In this document: positions 33,874 through 45,911 of the stretch, in pieces
Layout of the letters: each line of letters begins with the position of its first letter
How positions within the stretch are numbered: the first letter of the stretch is position 1
Origin: Tenodera sinensis
Taxonomy: Eukaryota > Arthropoda > Insecta > Mantodea > Mantidae
Length of the DNA: 64,000 nt
Reading direction: 5' to 3'
Assembly: GCA_030765045.1 (NCBI GenBank)
Contig: CM060970.1
Span: 51,028,576 to 51,092,575, forward strand
Notes under the pieces: generated by a model
Databases searched by the model: none
Told to the model about the DNA's origin: nothing
Seen by the model: the letters and a program-made list of their open reading frames with translations, nothing else
Translations under genes and position numbers: made by a program

Positions 33874-34980
33874 GACACTGATACCGAAATGGCCAAAAAT
33901 ACCATTTTTTTTTAAAACAAATTTAAGGAATATTGTTTTCAATATATCCAGAATATGATTAAATATTATATATGAAATCCACACGGAAATTTGTATTTCA
34001 AATTTATTTAGACGCTTGCAATAAGAAGTGGGTTTGGAAAATCTGTCAGATCTCAGTTTGTGGCTAAGACTGTCTATTTGTGGTTTTAGATTTTAACGAG
34101 ATATTTGCCTTTAAATTATAGGTGTTTGCTACTCTTATAGCATAAGTGCTGCTATTGGTTGACAAAACCATCAAAAATATAGCAAATTAATTGTTTACAA
34201 AACAGCTAAAGCTTCCATGTAGGTAGTCGATTTGCTGTCACTTGTCTTTTAAGCAAGATAATGGAAAAAGGGTGGAGTGGAAAGATAAAAAGGAAAAAGA
34301 AAGCTAAACTTTTAGCTGAAAGAAGATGGAGACATCCTACAGCAAGTAAAAAATGCAGAATCTGATGTTAATAGCTGAAAGCATTACATGTGCTCTCCTG
34401 TGCACAGATGAATTTGCAGAGCCAGATTAACTTCTTATCCAAGCCTGTGGACAGGTGAAGAACAATATTTCCAATAACGGTGCTCGCTAAAGTTATATAG
34501 CTTTTTCTCCATATCGCAATTTTTGTAAACTTTTTTTCAGTAAATATTTATAGATAAAGCTGAAATTTTTGGGACATGTAGAATATAACTTGCTAAAGAA
34601 AACTGCATTGGTTTTCGTTGGTTGCACTTATACATAAAAGTACATGCTTTTTTAATTAGTGTTTTTTTTATTGTTCTAAATACAAAAAGTATTTCTGATA
34701 AATATTAATATTTTGGAACACAAATACACAATTTTATTGCATAGGCATAGAAAAACTAGCATAGCATATTTCAGGCCTCTATTTTAATTTTGAACTATAA
34801 AAAGTCTACCTTTTATTACTATTCTGTATTTAACAAAAAGCATAAATAATCTTTAATAAAAAACTGATCTAAAGCATTGAAACATATACCAACAACATAT
34901 CGTGGTAGGTGCAACTTGAAAAAAAATTTCATTAAATTGCTTGATTACAGAAGAAAGTCCTTTTGTTACCGAGTGTCGCC
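33874..34980 (-). mobile_element. R2 element, 1,107 bp, TTAA-flanked, antisense (copy B)
   Basis: The complement begins TTAAGGCGACACTCGGTAAC and ends GGTATCAGTGTC next to CTAA. It matches copy A (13,355-14,067) along both flanks, for example AGTAATAAAAGGTAGACTTT, TTCCAAAATATTAATATTTA and GCAAGTTATATTCTACAT. It carries ~400-460 bases (about 34,030-34,480) that copy A lacks. Either B holds an insertion or A is a deletion derivative. The extra part has a short K/R-rich plus-strand frame (MEKGWSGKIKRKKKAKLLAE from 34,261) that I cannot assign. Confidence 0.7.
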
Positions 34981-34984
34981 TTAA

Positions 34985-35760
34985 GGTCCCCTTTAACATA
35001 CTTTTGAGAGCTCCTCCACTCTTCAGATATTACCCGTATTCCCATTGGCCACCTTCCCGATCAAACCAATCATCCTCCTCCAGGCACCGGTCACTCTTCG
35101 TCCGTGGATGTGGTCTCTGCAGGTTGTCTTTGACCTGCTCCGCTTCCTTCTACCACGAGGTGACTACTGCAAGAGTCTTAGGCCATCTAACATCCTTCAT
35201 TTTTCTAACATGTCCATACCATTGAAGAACTCTTCTTTCAATTTTTCCACCACTGGTCCTCCGTATCCACCATCTGCCTCACTTCTTGATTTCTCCTTCT
35301 TCCTAATCTGGGTACCCCAACACTGCCTCTTAACTCCAGTTCCACGGCCAAAATATTAGATTTTTGTCCCTCTACCAAAGTTCACCCCATAGCACAGAAG
35401 GGCTTTATACTTTCCACAACAGCCTTCAAAATCCTTTTCCTCCTATGATTCAACAGTCCTATTCCGCAATATTACATTCAACATTCTTGTAGATTTTCGT
35501 GCTTGTATTAACCTATTACCTCAATCAATTCTGCAACTCCCCGATTTATCAATAAATGATCCTAGGCATTTGCATTTTTAACAGCTGCAATGGTACCTTA
35601 GGGTAGAGAAATGTCTAGTGGACTTCCTCCTGCTACAAGGCATTCAGTTTTTTCCCCCAAATTTTCTCGTAACCTCCATTTCAAAGGTATCCTTAAGTTC
35701 AACATACAGGGTAAAGATGCCTAATTCCGTGATACAAAGTTGAGCTTCCTGTCATGCTTT
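34985..35760 (-). pseudogene. Non-LTR retrotransposon reverse transcriptase, C-terminal region, antisense
   Basis: Translating the complement in shifting frames gives LGSFIDKSGSC, QARKSTRMLNVIL, KYKALLCYG and QWYGHVRKM, then WPKT and DDWFDREG. This order (L-G-S-x-I, A-x-x-x-x-x-L-N, Y-G, and W-x-G-H-V-x-R-M) is the C-terminal thumb and tail of the endonuclease/reverse-transcriptase polyprotein common in insect RTE/Jockey-like elements. At least four stops or shifts interrupt it. It abuts the R2 copy B end at 34,984. The catalytic palm (Y/F-x-D-D) is not present in this fragment. Confidence 0.7.
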
Positions 35761-38221
35761 TATTCTGCAATAGTAGTTATCAAGTATCCAACAGATAGCT
35801 GAACAGTTCTACTTTCCCTTCTCAGCAACTGCTGAGAGAGGAAATGACTATGGAATATGTTGTTCAATGATGCTGATGAAACGATCAAGATTTTGTGAGC
35901 ATTGGACTCACTGCCGAAACAAAATGTTCAATTAATTTCAAATAATTACTTGGAGGTAAATATAAAGGCAATAATGGTTTGCATTTTGTAACGTAGATGA
36001 AGGTCAAGAGAATCAATGCACATACGTCATCACTGTTTTTGAAATCAGATAATTAGGATGAATTAGGATACCACTAACACGGATTTAGGAATCCTATCGC
36101 GTATTTAGGGGTCATCTTCACAAACTTTATCTCTGCAATTTTTTAGCATACTTATACAACTTTTTAATTTTCAATTAGGTAAAAATGTTCTAGAACATTT
36201 TAATTGTGTTCTTGAATCTTTCTAAATGTCTTTTCTCCATTTATAACCATTACACAACACTTATTCAAAACTATCACAGAATTACGCAAAATATCGGAAA
36301 AGGCACCAGTTACTTCGTATATTTCGATTTGGCCAGAGATCACATACGAGAGGTAGCTTGTAAAAACGGGATAAGAGGAAAGAAGGAAAAAAGCGTTCAG
36401 CACTGGAATGTTAAGTCGCGTTACGAAGTGGGAGACCTTCAACTCGACTGCCGTCGCCGATTCAGTGGCTAGATCGTCAATGAAATCAACAGGAAAACGT
36501 GCCTTGGCCTCCAAGTAGCCCAGAACTTGCCGCACTAGAAAATGTATTCTGGAGCATCATTAAGACTACGTTTTGACCACTTTGGTAAGTTTCCGATTTA
36601 AGGCCTGCTGTTGAGAAGTGATACGGATAATGGCCTATAAAATGCTTAACGCCTATTCGTCTCAGCAGAGTTCTTGGAGGAACGCATTAAATAAATGCTT
36701 AACCGTTACAAGTCTGTTTTCTAAGGAAAGCATGAAGAAAACAGGTACGAAATTAATTAAATATAATTTCCCCCACCTACTGTATATCTAAGTAAAGCGG
36801 ACGCCATCTAATTATTAGGCTTAGTAGGTGAGCTACCAAAAGAATGAAGTTATGCACGCTTTGTCTGTACAGCAGACGTTTATGTCTAGTCATATATTAT
36901 TGCAAAGCGTGGCAAACATCTGATTGGATTTATGTGTTGACCAGCTCCTCCTGCCACCCGTCATTAAATTTTGTGTTAGCCATAATTATTCGGCATTTTT
37001 TGGCAATCGTTGACAAAGATATAGTTGGTCTTGCTAGCGTTTATAGACATCATAAAATTAAATAACTCAATTCTGAAATTGAGTGGAATTTCAAATTCTA
37101 AGCTAGGAAGTAATTCTTGTAGCTACTAACACATGCTACACATATTACGTGGAACCGGTTTTCCCTACCGGTTTTTTGTTTTGGTGGAGGGGAAGTAGTG
37201 GAATGACTTGAAATCTTCGGAGTACTATTCTCCACACCTGCTTTAAGGAACATATACAAACACCAGCTTTTATATGCATTAAGATTAAGTAACTGTTTTC
37301 CTTAGAAAATTCGACTTTCATCGTCATTCTCCTGGTCTCTTAACTTGCCATTTAAGGAAATGGACACCTTTCAATGCCCATTAGTATAGTATTAGATAAA
37401 GTAAATACAATGTAGCTATGACTGCTCTTTTCATACGTTAAGTTCTTAAAATGTGCCAATCTCCGAGAACCTGTGATAACGCAGTGTTATAGTGTAAAAT
37501 TATGCTCGTAGAAGTGCTTCTTATTCATAGTTTATGCATTCTAACCACACAGTATGTAATGCACTAGTACTTTTTGCCTCACCTGTACTTCCAGCAAACG
37601 CTGATATGGACCGTTTGGTGCTTAACGGTGTGATTCGTTTTTATTTACCTAGCTGTGTTCACCAGCCACGACACTGCTCTCTTACTAAATAAGAAATTAT
37701 GAAGCGCAGAGGCAAATAGAATTGTACCCCGTGACATTTCCCAGTCGTAAGAACGCATCTTCCAAGCTAATTACAAGAAAGGATTTGCAGCTAAACCAGC
37801 CGCAGCTCCCGTCTTATTTTTAGTTGCTGGCGCTCATAGCCCACTACAAGGGTGACAGATATTTTCTAAGGCCTTGCACAAACAATATGCAAATGTGTTT
37901 GGAGCTGCGGTTTGTTTTATACAGCGTTGTTGTGTACCTTTTTACTGCTTCTTAATTTACATTGCATATTCACTTCTTGCACGTTTATTCCTCCACTGTT
38001 CGCTTAGTCTTTTTCGTTTATATATTTACTTGAATATTCATTAATCTCTAGATGTACTTCCTTGCAATGGTAGTTTTCATAGTCTCTCCTTCGAAGACAA
38101 TCATCCATCAACTATTGATATCCGATATAGGTTTACTTTCTCTGCCACGTACAGCCCGGGCAACAAAAAATCCCGAAGATTTTGTGTTTTCCTTTATTTA
38201 ATGTTGGCAGAATATTCTGTC
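35761..38221. other. Unassigned 2.5 kb
   Basis: The longest frame is 111 codons on the minus strand (36,200-36,535); it has no motif I recognise. GTTTACTTTCTCTGCC at 38,131 resembles an R1 5' end but does not continue. Confidence 0.35.
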
Positions 38222-38530
38222 GACCGCCTCCGTGGCGCAGTTGCTAGCGCGCTTGCCTCTGGCGCGGAGGACCCGGGTTTGATCCCCTGTACCAACACCA
38301 CGGGGTGCACTCAGCCTCATTAATTCCGGGGGGACCAATTGAGGAGCTATTTGATGAAAAAGTAGCGACCCCAGGTCGTGAAGACCGCATAACTGGCTGG
38401 GAGGGCTCGGGACGCTGACCACGTACCATCCTCCAGTACTGCATCCCACCAATGACGCCTGTAGTGGGCCGAGGTGGGGGACGCAGCGGCTGGGCGGTAA
38501 GGCTTGGCTCAAGGTAGAGCGTCAACAGTA
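38222..38530 (+). mobile_element. tRNA-derived SINE S4, ~300 bp
   Basis: CCGTGGCGCAGTTGCTAGCG (A box) and ACCCGGGTTTGATCCCC (B box) form the head. The body is GC-rich: GAGGAGCTATTTGATG, GTAGCGACCCCAGG, CACGTACCATCCTCCAG and GGGCCGAGGTGGGGG. The 3' half recurs antisense at 23,036-23,162. The GC content is well above the surroundings. Frames of ~100 codons on the minus strand here are artefacts of this composition. Confidence 0.85.
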
Positions 38531-40402
38531 AAGGAAAGGTGTAACATAGAAAAATTACAGCTTTCAGTAAACCATGAATTCTCAGTCACAATGTTTAACA
38601 CTAATCTCATGCTTTAGGTAACAGATGATATGTCTCGGTGAAGAACAACCCTTGCAAAGAGAAGTTGTATATGTGGCAAGCTGACCCGGATGGCATTTGT
38701 GGAAACCATGAATGGTACATACGATAAGCTGTCAACAGCAGATGATATCTCCACCCTCGTGACGGATATAGCTCAGCTGCATAGGTTTTGTCAGCTCTGC
38801 CACACGGTTTCACTGTAACACCTCCAGCTTTTATTGTTTCACAATAAATGAACATAGGCCCTATTCAAGTGCCTCGAGTATATCCATGCCAATTATAATT
38901 ATCACTCTTTAATATTTATAAAGATGTATTATTTATTAATTTTATTGAATACATATTGTTAAGAAACATTAAAATGTATTGATTTTGTTCTAAATTGGGT
39001 GTTAAGGGTGTACCTGTTGGTGTTTGTATTGCTAATTCAGGACAATGTAATGAACAATATTACAAATTCACTTCATTTACAGGCTAATATTTTTAGTTCA
39101 TAAAACTAGGAGGTATGTTTTCAGTTTTGTTAGTAGTTCTAAGTATGGCGACACACTGAAGCAGTATGTGTTTATTTTCCTCAATAATGGTTCTTATTAA
39201 TATTTGATGAGTTCACTACTAACAAGGGAATGCTACCATCTTGTAAAACCTGAGATGAATGTGCACTATGATAGATCAAATGTAGTAGAATAGTATAACC
39301 TTTAATGTAGTACAAAAAAGATAGTCTTTCACAGGCAGAAGTTCAAATATTTTACTCTAATACAAAAAGGGAGAATATCCAAGAAAAATAGGCATGAAAG
39401 AGGAATATCGTGTTGTGTGTCTGGTACATTGCATTAGTAACAACTCCTTTGTTTTACTTACACCATATCAGTATGTTGGCATCACTGCATTATAATTACC
39501 ATTAGCGATGAGTAAACCCGAATCTTTTCAAGAATCAAGCACATTGTATTCGAATACTTCCAAGAATCTAAACTTCCATTCGAGTGCAAGTTCTCGAATT
39601 CTATAATCACAACCGTTGCAGTACTCGCTAATCGAAGTCGCTTTCATTCGAATGCAAATTCTCGGATATAACGGTATATTTACCCAAGTAATGCTCTGCA
39701 GTGTTTTAGAGGAAATAACCATAATCAAGTCACACAAGATTTAATCTTCACTGTTACTGCATGCTTATATTTACAGTCCTTCAATTATATTCAAATGGAG
39801 AGAGTTCAATTCCAAACGAACATACAGCAAAATATCTTTAAAAAAAACTCTGGAAAATTAATATATGCAGTAGAAGTTCAGTTACGTGACATTCCCCCTT
39901 CTTTTAATTTCTTTTTGCACGTCAGTTTTCCAAAAATTATTTTGATAAGAATGATGGTTTGTGAAAAGCTTCATGTTATCTATCAACAAAGGAATGTGTA
40001 TTCAGTTATGTGACAAAAAATAAACCATTTCAATTTCCTCAATGTCAGTCATAGTTTTGAAGTGAAATTCATTTTATGCAAAATAGCAAAAACGTAACAT
40101 TCCCCCCTTTTGCAGTGGACTCTTCATTTATTATATGTGTTATCGACAAGTAACGCTTTCATAGAGAAAGAGAAAGGAAGTTTTAGTACGCCTAATACTG
40201 ATGTACTGCTTATCCTTGCATTTCCAATGCATTCATCGCTTATCTTAATGTGTAACCGACCCGACTTCGGGCGCTCTCTTATCCGTACTGAACTGTCAAC
40301 ACGTGAAAGCAAGAAAGATTGTATTTATAGGCGTTGTTCATTTCGGGCGCAGTTACAAGAGTGTAGAAAACATAAGGTACTTACTAAATTATATTATGAC
40401 TG
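38531..40402. other. Unassigned 1.9 kb; repeated TTCGAAT-type motifs
   Basis: Between 39,510 and 39,670, CATTCGAATGC, CATTCGAGTGC and ATTCTCGAAT-like words recur three to four times, a degenerate short repeat. Otherwise nothing is supported. Confidence 0.35.
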
Positions 40403-40780
40403 AGATGGCGCCAAGGTAATGTGTGCGACTCGCACTTAAGAGGCCATGGGTTCGATCCCCGCCGAGTGACCACTCTGATTTGTGTGTTTCCATGTCCCCG
40501 TTGTCACTGGAAGAATTCTGTGGTAAATTCTCTACTCCAGGTATTAGTTTCCTTTCTATTTCACTCCCTTGTCATCTTTCAGGCTTGGTTGGTAGCGAGG
40601 TACACAGAGCACAAATAGTAATAGACATCGAATTTCTGATTGACTGTAGGGATATTTATAGGGCATGTGTTCTGATATCCGCTGGCCTCTCTTTAACCCT
40701 TATTGCGGGGAAGGAGGAGGGGGTAGCTTGCCTGTTGCAGCAACATGTGAGGGGGCTGGCTGTAACTATTTGTAATTAGC
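40401..40780 (+). mobile_element. tRNA-derived SINE (S5)
   Basis: GAGATGGCGCCAAGGTAATG (A-box side), GCACTTAAGAGG and GGGTTCGATCCCC (B box) make the head. The body has GTGTTTCCATGTCCCCG, AAGAATTCTGTGGTAAATTC and TCTACTCCAGGTA. The 3' limit is uncertain; it may end near 40,620 or run to ~40,780. A 118-codon plus frame over it is not a gene. Confidence 0.65.
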
Positions 40781-42189
40781 CAATTAGTTAACAAAAGTGG
40801 CATAGATATGTTCTATATTGTTTCGATATACGAACAAAATGCGTCATATGTCCCTGCAAGGTGGCAGTATGAGTCACGGTATATTGAGTAATACGTAGGT
40901 TACACGCGCAGGTTCCTCTGAAGCACACGCTCTCCGTGACGTCATGCGGTGTGTGTGTGTAACTGTAGGTACTCACAGTCGTGGTCATCGTTATTATAAT
41001 AATAGCTGCTTGAAGTTGCAGATGCAGATTTTCCGTACCAAATGAATCGCCAATAAAATAACTTTGCTCAGTTCTAACAATTAGATTTAAATTTGAAGGT
41101 AAAGGAGTAACTGTTTAAAAGAAATATTAAATAACACAATACTAGTAAGTCTGCAAAAACGAAAAAGAGAATACAATAAAAAGAGGAGAATGAAAGCCGC
41201 AATTTATCTGCAGGAAAGTAGCAATTTCATCTGGTTTTTATTTTCTACATAGCCTGCCAATATCTCTAAAACTTGCATATTTGGAAGTTGTGCTGTTGAA
41301 TAAAATGGTTAACACAGGAAAAGAACTCAATCCTCATATTCTTGCTGGTCTCTTACCTAAATTCGTTTCTTCTTCTCCTACTTCTTTTGCCTCTTTGTCG
41401 TCACTTTCTATTTCGCTGATCACTTAAAGTAACGCTAATATCCCGCACTTAATTCTCAGGCTTAATACCTCGGAACAATTGCGTCCAAGAAGCTAGGATT
41501 TTATTCTCACTTAGTTGGTAAGGGATGATCATGAAATCTATCAAGACCCCTGATTAGAGAAAAATAATTATAAACTACGTCTTGATTACATTTTGATTCC
41601 AAAAGATATACGGCTACTGAACTGACCCACATTTGCTTTCATTTAAATATTTCAATGTTCTAAAATGATTCCGCGTGCTATACTATCACTAATCCTCATA
41701 AACACTTATTTCAATCAGAGCAAGCGCCTCGTGACTTCTATGCCAGCTGACATGGTATCAGCCAATAAAATGAAAGTATGACTTAAAGAAGTATCCTACA
41801 AAAGATAAGGAATGCGGTGTACTCAAGAAGGCAGTGCTGACTTCTTTCTGTGCCATCTGTACATTCTGGGGGATGCTGTAAGATGGTTTGTGCTCTGCAA
41901 AACCTTTTAGCTTACTAATTTTTTTAAAATGCCTGCGGCAAGATTCACAAATTTATTTCACTTGGACAGAATAATTATAGAAGAAATATTAATTTTCTTG
42001 TTTACTCAAAAGAAGCTATGCCGCTTGTTTCACCTTAGCCGACTGCATGCAAATGTAAAACCTTGCAGTTACACCGCCCGCAGGACAGGCACAACTACCG
42101 ATAAGAAAATTCTCCTCCTGTTTCCCCTCAAAACCTATCGCTCTTCGGAAAACACAGACAGCTGTACCTGCAATGTAGGCAATGTTTAA
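40781..42189. other. Unassigned 1.4 kb
   Basis: A short CT/TTC-rich stretch lies near 41,368-41,400. No supported gene. Bases 42,190-42,233 (CTCAATTAACAAG, AGATAGAAGCATAAGC) may be a 40-base R1 3' scrap. Confidence 0.3.
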
Positions 42190-42237
42190 TGAAAGTTTTC
42201 TCAATTAACAAGTAGATAGAAGCATAAGCTTTTTTAA

Positions 42238-42727
42238 CCCTCCGCTGTCGCTAAGGGTCTGAGAGACCCCAAGGTTTATTTAAACGTTACAGTTTTTTTA
42301 GCAAAAATCGCCTGACTAGGACATATAATATTACATCTTACTCTATTGTTTGGCCGTATATGTTTATTTTTTTAGATGCAAGAATGACTAACATCATATG
42401 CTTGTTAAAGATATTATTAATTATTATTTACACTGCATTTAAAACCACAAAGTGTATAGGTACCTTAAAATGGAAATTTATCATCTTTCCATGCAGTTTA
42501 ATACAAATTATAATTAGGTACTACAATTTATCTATGTTTGATCTATCTAGTAAGATAACACTAATAAAAACCATGTCTATTTACAGTAAATAGAGCTTAG
42601 CATGGCATGAACGAAAATAAAATTTAAAAAAATAAATACAAGCATATAAACTTCTAAACATAGCGTGGGCCTACCAGGCCCCGCATGGCTACCAGGTGTT
42701 CTTCCAGGGCACGTGCATAACGGAACG
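42238..42727. mobile_element. piggyBac-like non-autonomous element, 490 bp
   Basis: TTAA lies on both sides (42,234-42,237 and 42,728-42,731). The left end is CCCTCCGCTGTCGC. The right end on the complement is CGTTCCGTTATGCACG, and they match imperfectly. Inside each end is a small palindrome-like block: GGGTCTGAGAGACCCC on the left and GGCCTACCAGGCCCC on the right, as in many piggyBac-group termini. The interior is AT-rich with no transposase. Confidence 0.55.
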
Positions 42728-42731
42728 TTAA

Positions 42732-43219
42732 AACTGGTTTGTAGAGCGAATATATTTTTGTTTTCAATTTAATGGGATTATCTATCGTAAAGGATTTTTA
42801 AAAATGTAGCAGTTTTTCTGAACACCTAAAACTGACTTCTTGATGAACTACGAGTAAAACAGTTTTGCCCTTTATACAGGTAGGTAGGAGTTTCATTCAC
42901 ATAAAGGTCCTTTTTAACAAAATATTATGAAAGTCGTTGAGATAGACGTTTCTGGATAGCAAAGTTTATCGATACACAGACTTCCTCCCTGTTGCGTAAT
43001 CCAGAATTCGAAACGTTTAGAATTCCGATATTCAGAGGCTCATACGAAACGGGCACAAGCATACATAACAGAAGCAATATAAGATTCCCAGCGGAAAGGA
43101 ATAGCTATAGAGATATTTTTACAAGATACCCGCCCCTCCTACTTTACTTCCTTCGGGACATCTGCTAGCAGTTACAAACCGCCGGGTGGGAAGAAAACTG
43201 TTATATCGGTGATTTTCCA
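42732..43219. other. Unassigned sequence
   Basis: No supported feature. Confidence 0.35.
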
Positions 43220-43440
43220 TGTTTTACTCTCTCCCTCTAAGTGCTTACAGTAAGTAGAGAAAGTATTATATTCTACCCAAAAGTTCGATACCAAGATTGC
43301 ACTGGAAAATCCTGAACCAAAATGAAAATGTTTTAGTACAGGCAGATGTCAGCACGCACGCAAAAACGAAACATTGCTTAAATACTAAACTTGTATTTAA
43401 ATTCAGCATCTTCAAGAATGGCGTAGAGAATGGCGGAATA
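43220..43440 (+). repeat. R1 copy m, 5' part, interrupted by an RT fragment
   Basis: GTAAGTAGAGAAAGTATTAT, TTCTACCCAAAAGTTCG, a remnant of the GT region, and AAAACGAAACATTGCTTAA follow the R1 order. The copy breaks at the GGATACGACACGAAG block and resumes at about 44,139. Confidence 0.75.
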
Positions 43441-44138
43441 ATTTACATACACATTACAAAATAAATAATATTATTTTACATGTAAGGCTATTTGCAGATA
43501 ACTTAGTTCTTATAAATGGCTCAGGCATAAATCTTCAGAAGGATCTCTATCAATTAAACAAAATCAGACAAAACTACAAACTAAAAAACTATAAAACTAT
43601 TCTTGACTTTCAGAGGACCGGAAATAATACGAAAGAAAACGGTATCACAAGAAAAAATATTAGAACAAATAAACTCAGTATTTAAGCTGCAATGTGGTAT
43701 CTTAAAAATGAAGATATAACAAACAAAATTAATAGATTTAATCAAACGTGTGGTATCATAAAAGAAACCCAAAAAATACAAGAAGAGAAATAAAATTAAA
43801 ATTCTATACATTTTATGAAGCAATGGTGGCCCAACACTTCTATTTGGATCCACAGGTTGTACAATGACGAAACAAGAAAGAAAAATTGAAGCAATTTAAG
43901 ACATTTAGTGTAGAAATAGGTAAGGATTTAAAGATCCTCAATTTAACGGAAAGAAATTCACCAATATAGGAATAATTAGAAGGGTCATGTATAGAAGATG
44001 GATAATTGCCACATTCCCAGATTAATAATGGCCTATAAACCTACAGGAAAGAAATGTAGGTAGGCCGAGAAGCTGGGCAGAACAGTTTTGATATATGAGA
44101 TCGGAACAAGCCTGAATGGCCTAAACCCTGTTGTTGAT
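43441..44138 (+). pseudogene. Non-LTR reverse transcriptase fragment inserted in R1
   Basis: From 43,488 the plus strand encodes LFADNLVLINGSGINLQKDL. This is the reverse-transcriptase active-site box (F/Y-A-D-D-x-V-L) of RTE/Jockey-like insect elements, but the second catalytic Asp is Asn here. Further on, LKFYTFYEAMVA (about 43,794) and the RPRSWAEQF tail (about 44,065) match the C-terminal region of the same polyprotein. About 200 codons with several stops remain, so it cannot copy RNA. It is flanked on both sides by R1 copy m, so it entered after that R1. Confidence 0.75.
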
Positions 44139-44804
44139 TATCATCCAGGACACGAGGATTTCAAAAAAAATATTGTTCCCAAAATTACCTTTTACATCAG
44201 CAATATTTCGGTAATTGCCATTCACTCCAAAATGGCTAATGATTTTATTAAATTGCCAAATGTCTTAACGTTTTCATGACAAATGAAATTATATCTTTAA
44301 TCATCTGGCAATAGCCTCTGAATTGTTCAGTCTGAGTGACTTCTGCCTAACTATAAGATATAGAAAAAATGTTGCTGCGCAAAAGTGCCGAGCTTGTTAA
44401 AACGCTCAGTTCATGTCAAAACAACTTTTTGTGGAGTTAATAACTTCTGATGTATTCTTTGTTGTTGATTCGGATTTTCCAATACTTACACTTTCTTCAA
44501 ATGGGGAGTTATTCGCCGATTCTCTCCTGGTCATGCAAAGATAACGGAATTTCAAAGACATAACATAGAAACTGCTCTTCAAATATTTGGCTACCATTTA
44601 AGCCTACTATTTCCCTAGTCCCATTCTGTCTATAAGGACATATGCAATAAAAGCTCTTATACCTACAAGGAAATAAACAATGAGATAATTTGTACAAATG
44701 TTTATGTCAACTAACACAAAGAAGATATAGGAATAAAAGAGTTTGTGAGAATGTTTAGAACAAGAGTAGAGAAAGTCATATGAGTGCAACACATCAGATT
44801 TTTC
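44139..44804 (+). repeat. R1 copy m, 3' part
   Basis: R1 resumes with GGACACGAGGATTTC, then AAAATGGCTAATGATTTTAT, CATGACAAATGAAAT, AAGATAACGGAATTTCAAAG and TACAAGGAAATAAACAATGA. It ends at GAGTGCAACACATCAGATTT. Confidence 0.85.
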
Positions 44805-45047
44805 AGTATAATATTGCATTATGTTTACTGTACAGTTTTAAACGTTTATGTGATTCTAAGTTAAAGCTTTTCTTTTAACAGAGAACAGTTTAACAATAAA
44901 TATTGCTTATTTCAAGCATTTGCAAACTTTTGCATATTAAGCATTAAAAATTTGGAGGTAAACTTAAAGAAAATGGTATGCTAAAGCTTTTCATACCAGG
45001 CCAGATGTATCTACGCTTCCCCCACCCCCACGTTTCTGGTGCTCATT

Positions 45048-45163
45048 ACAGGGCCACGCCTCTATCAACATATTGCAACTGTCAACAGTTCACTGGTTAG
45101 TAGTTATGCCTCACGCCCTTCGAGACCCCCGCAAGAATATAAGAAACTGAGAGATAACTCCCA
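45048..45163 (+). repeat. R4 short shared segment (copy 2)
   Basis: GGCCACGCCT, TATTGCAACTGTCA, GTTATGCCTCAC and ATAAGAAACTGAGA mirror the segment at 20,126-20,222. It lies just before an R1 fragment. Confidence 0.6.
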
Positions 45164-45182
45164 AACACTGCATTATATTAAA

Positions 45183-45285
45183 GTCGGTTTGTGTACATAA
45201 AAGAAAATATGTAGTAAGACAACTTCTGCAAATAATTATCTCAGAGTCGAGAGGTTACGCGAGAGCAACTCATTTGTTTGAGAAG
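45183..45285 (+). repeat. R1 fragment, 3' end (copy n)
   Basis: GTAGTAAGACAACTTCTGCA, ATTATCTCAGAGTCGAG and GAGAGCAACTCAT correspond to the R1 3' ~100 bases, diverged. Confidence 0.4.
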
Positions 45286-45911
45286 TCAAACTTCAGTCGT
45301 CTCCTGTAAGACAAGTGTGAATGCAGATGGGACCCTCTTATTCTCAGAGCTGCATGCTAGCTCTTCTGATATTCCGTCTCTCCTTGTCCGTTATTGATTC
45401 CATTGGGCGAGAGAGATATATCTATATACCTCCTTATAATGCCTCACTTAGGGATGATTTTATTTCGGAGATGCTGCTAACGCGGTGTGACAGCTTTTGT
45501 TAATGTGCATACAAACAAACGTGACAAAGGGTGAAAGAAATCGAATGTGAAATGCGTCAAATAGAATTCCATAATTTATAATCAATCGGAACAGGCACTA
45601 CTGGGCTCAGGTACTCATAAAACAATACACAGTGACAGCTGATGAAAACAATTTCAAACATGTTTATTTTTAGCATTTTCCATCTCTTGGATTACTGCGA
45701 AATACTACGTAGTACTATATACATTGCAGAAAAGTTGCTGTGGAAGGATAGCACATTATTTACACAGATGATAATTTCCTCGTGCATATTGCCTTATTAC
45801 TGAACGTATAGCACATGGATTTTGCTCCAATTGTAGATTTTACTCCATTGTTCACAAACATAACCTTAAACATTCTAGCAGCTATAATTTCTCATTCAAT
45901 GTATACGTGGC
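45286..45911. other. Unassigned sequence
   Basis: No supported feature. Confidence 0.35.

Noticed and set aside
36200..36535. 111-codon minus-strand frame considered as a gene
   Set aside because: No recognisable domain, no splice or poly(A) context, and the length is within chance expectation for AT-rich DNA of this size.
38198..38525. Two overlapping ~100-codon minus-strand frames
   Set aside because: They cover the S4 SINE in two different frames at once and are Pro/Arg/Gln-rich because of base composition.
40423..40779. 118-codon plus-strand frame
   Set aside because: It begins inside the tRNA-like head of a SINE and follows its body.
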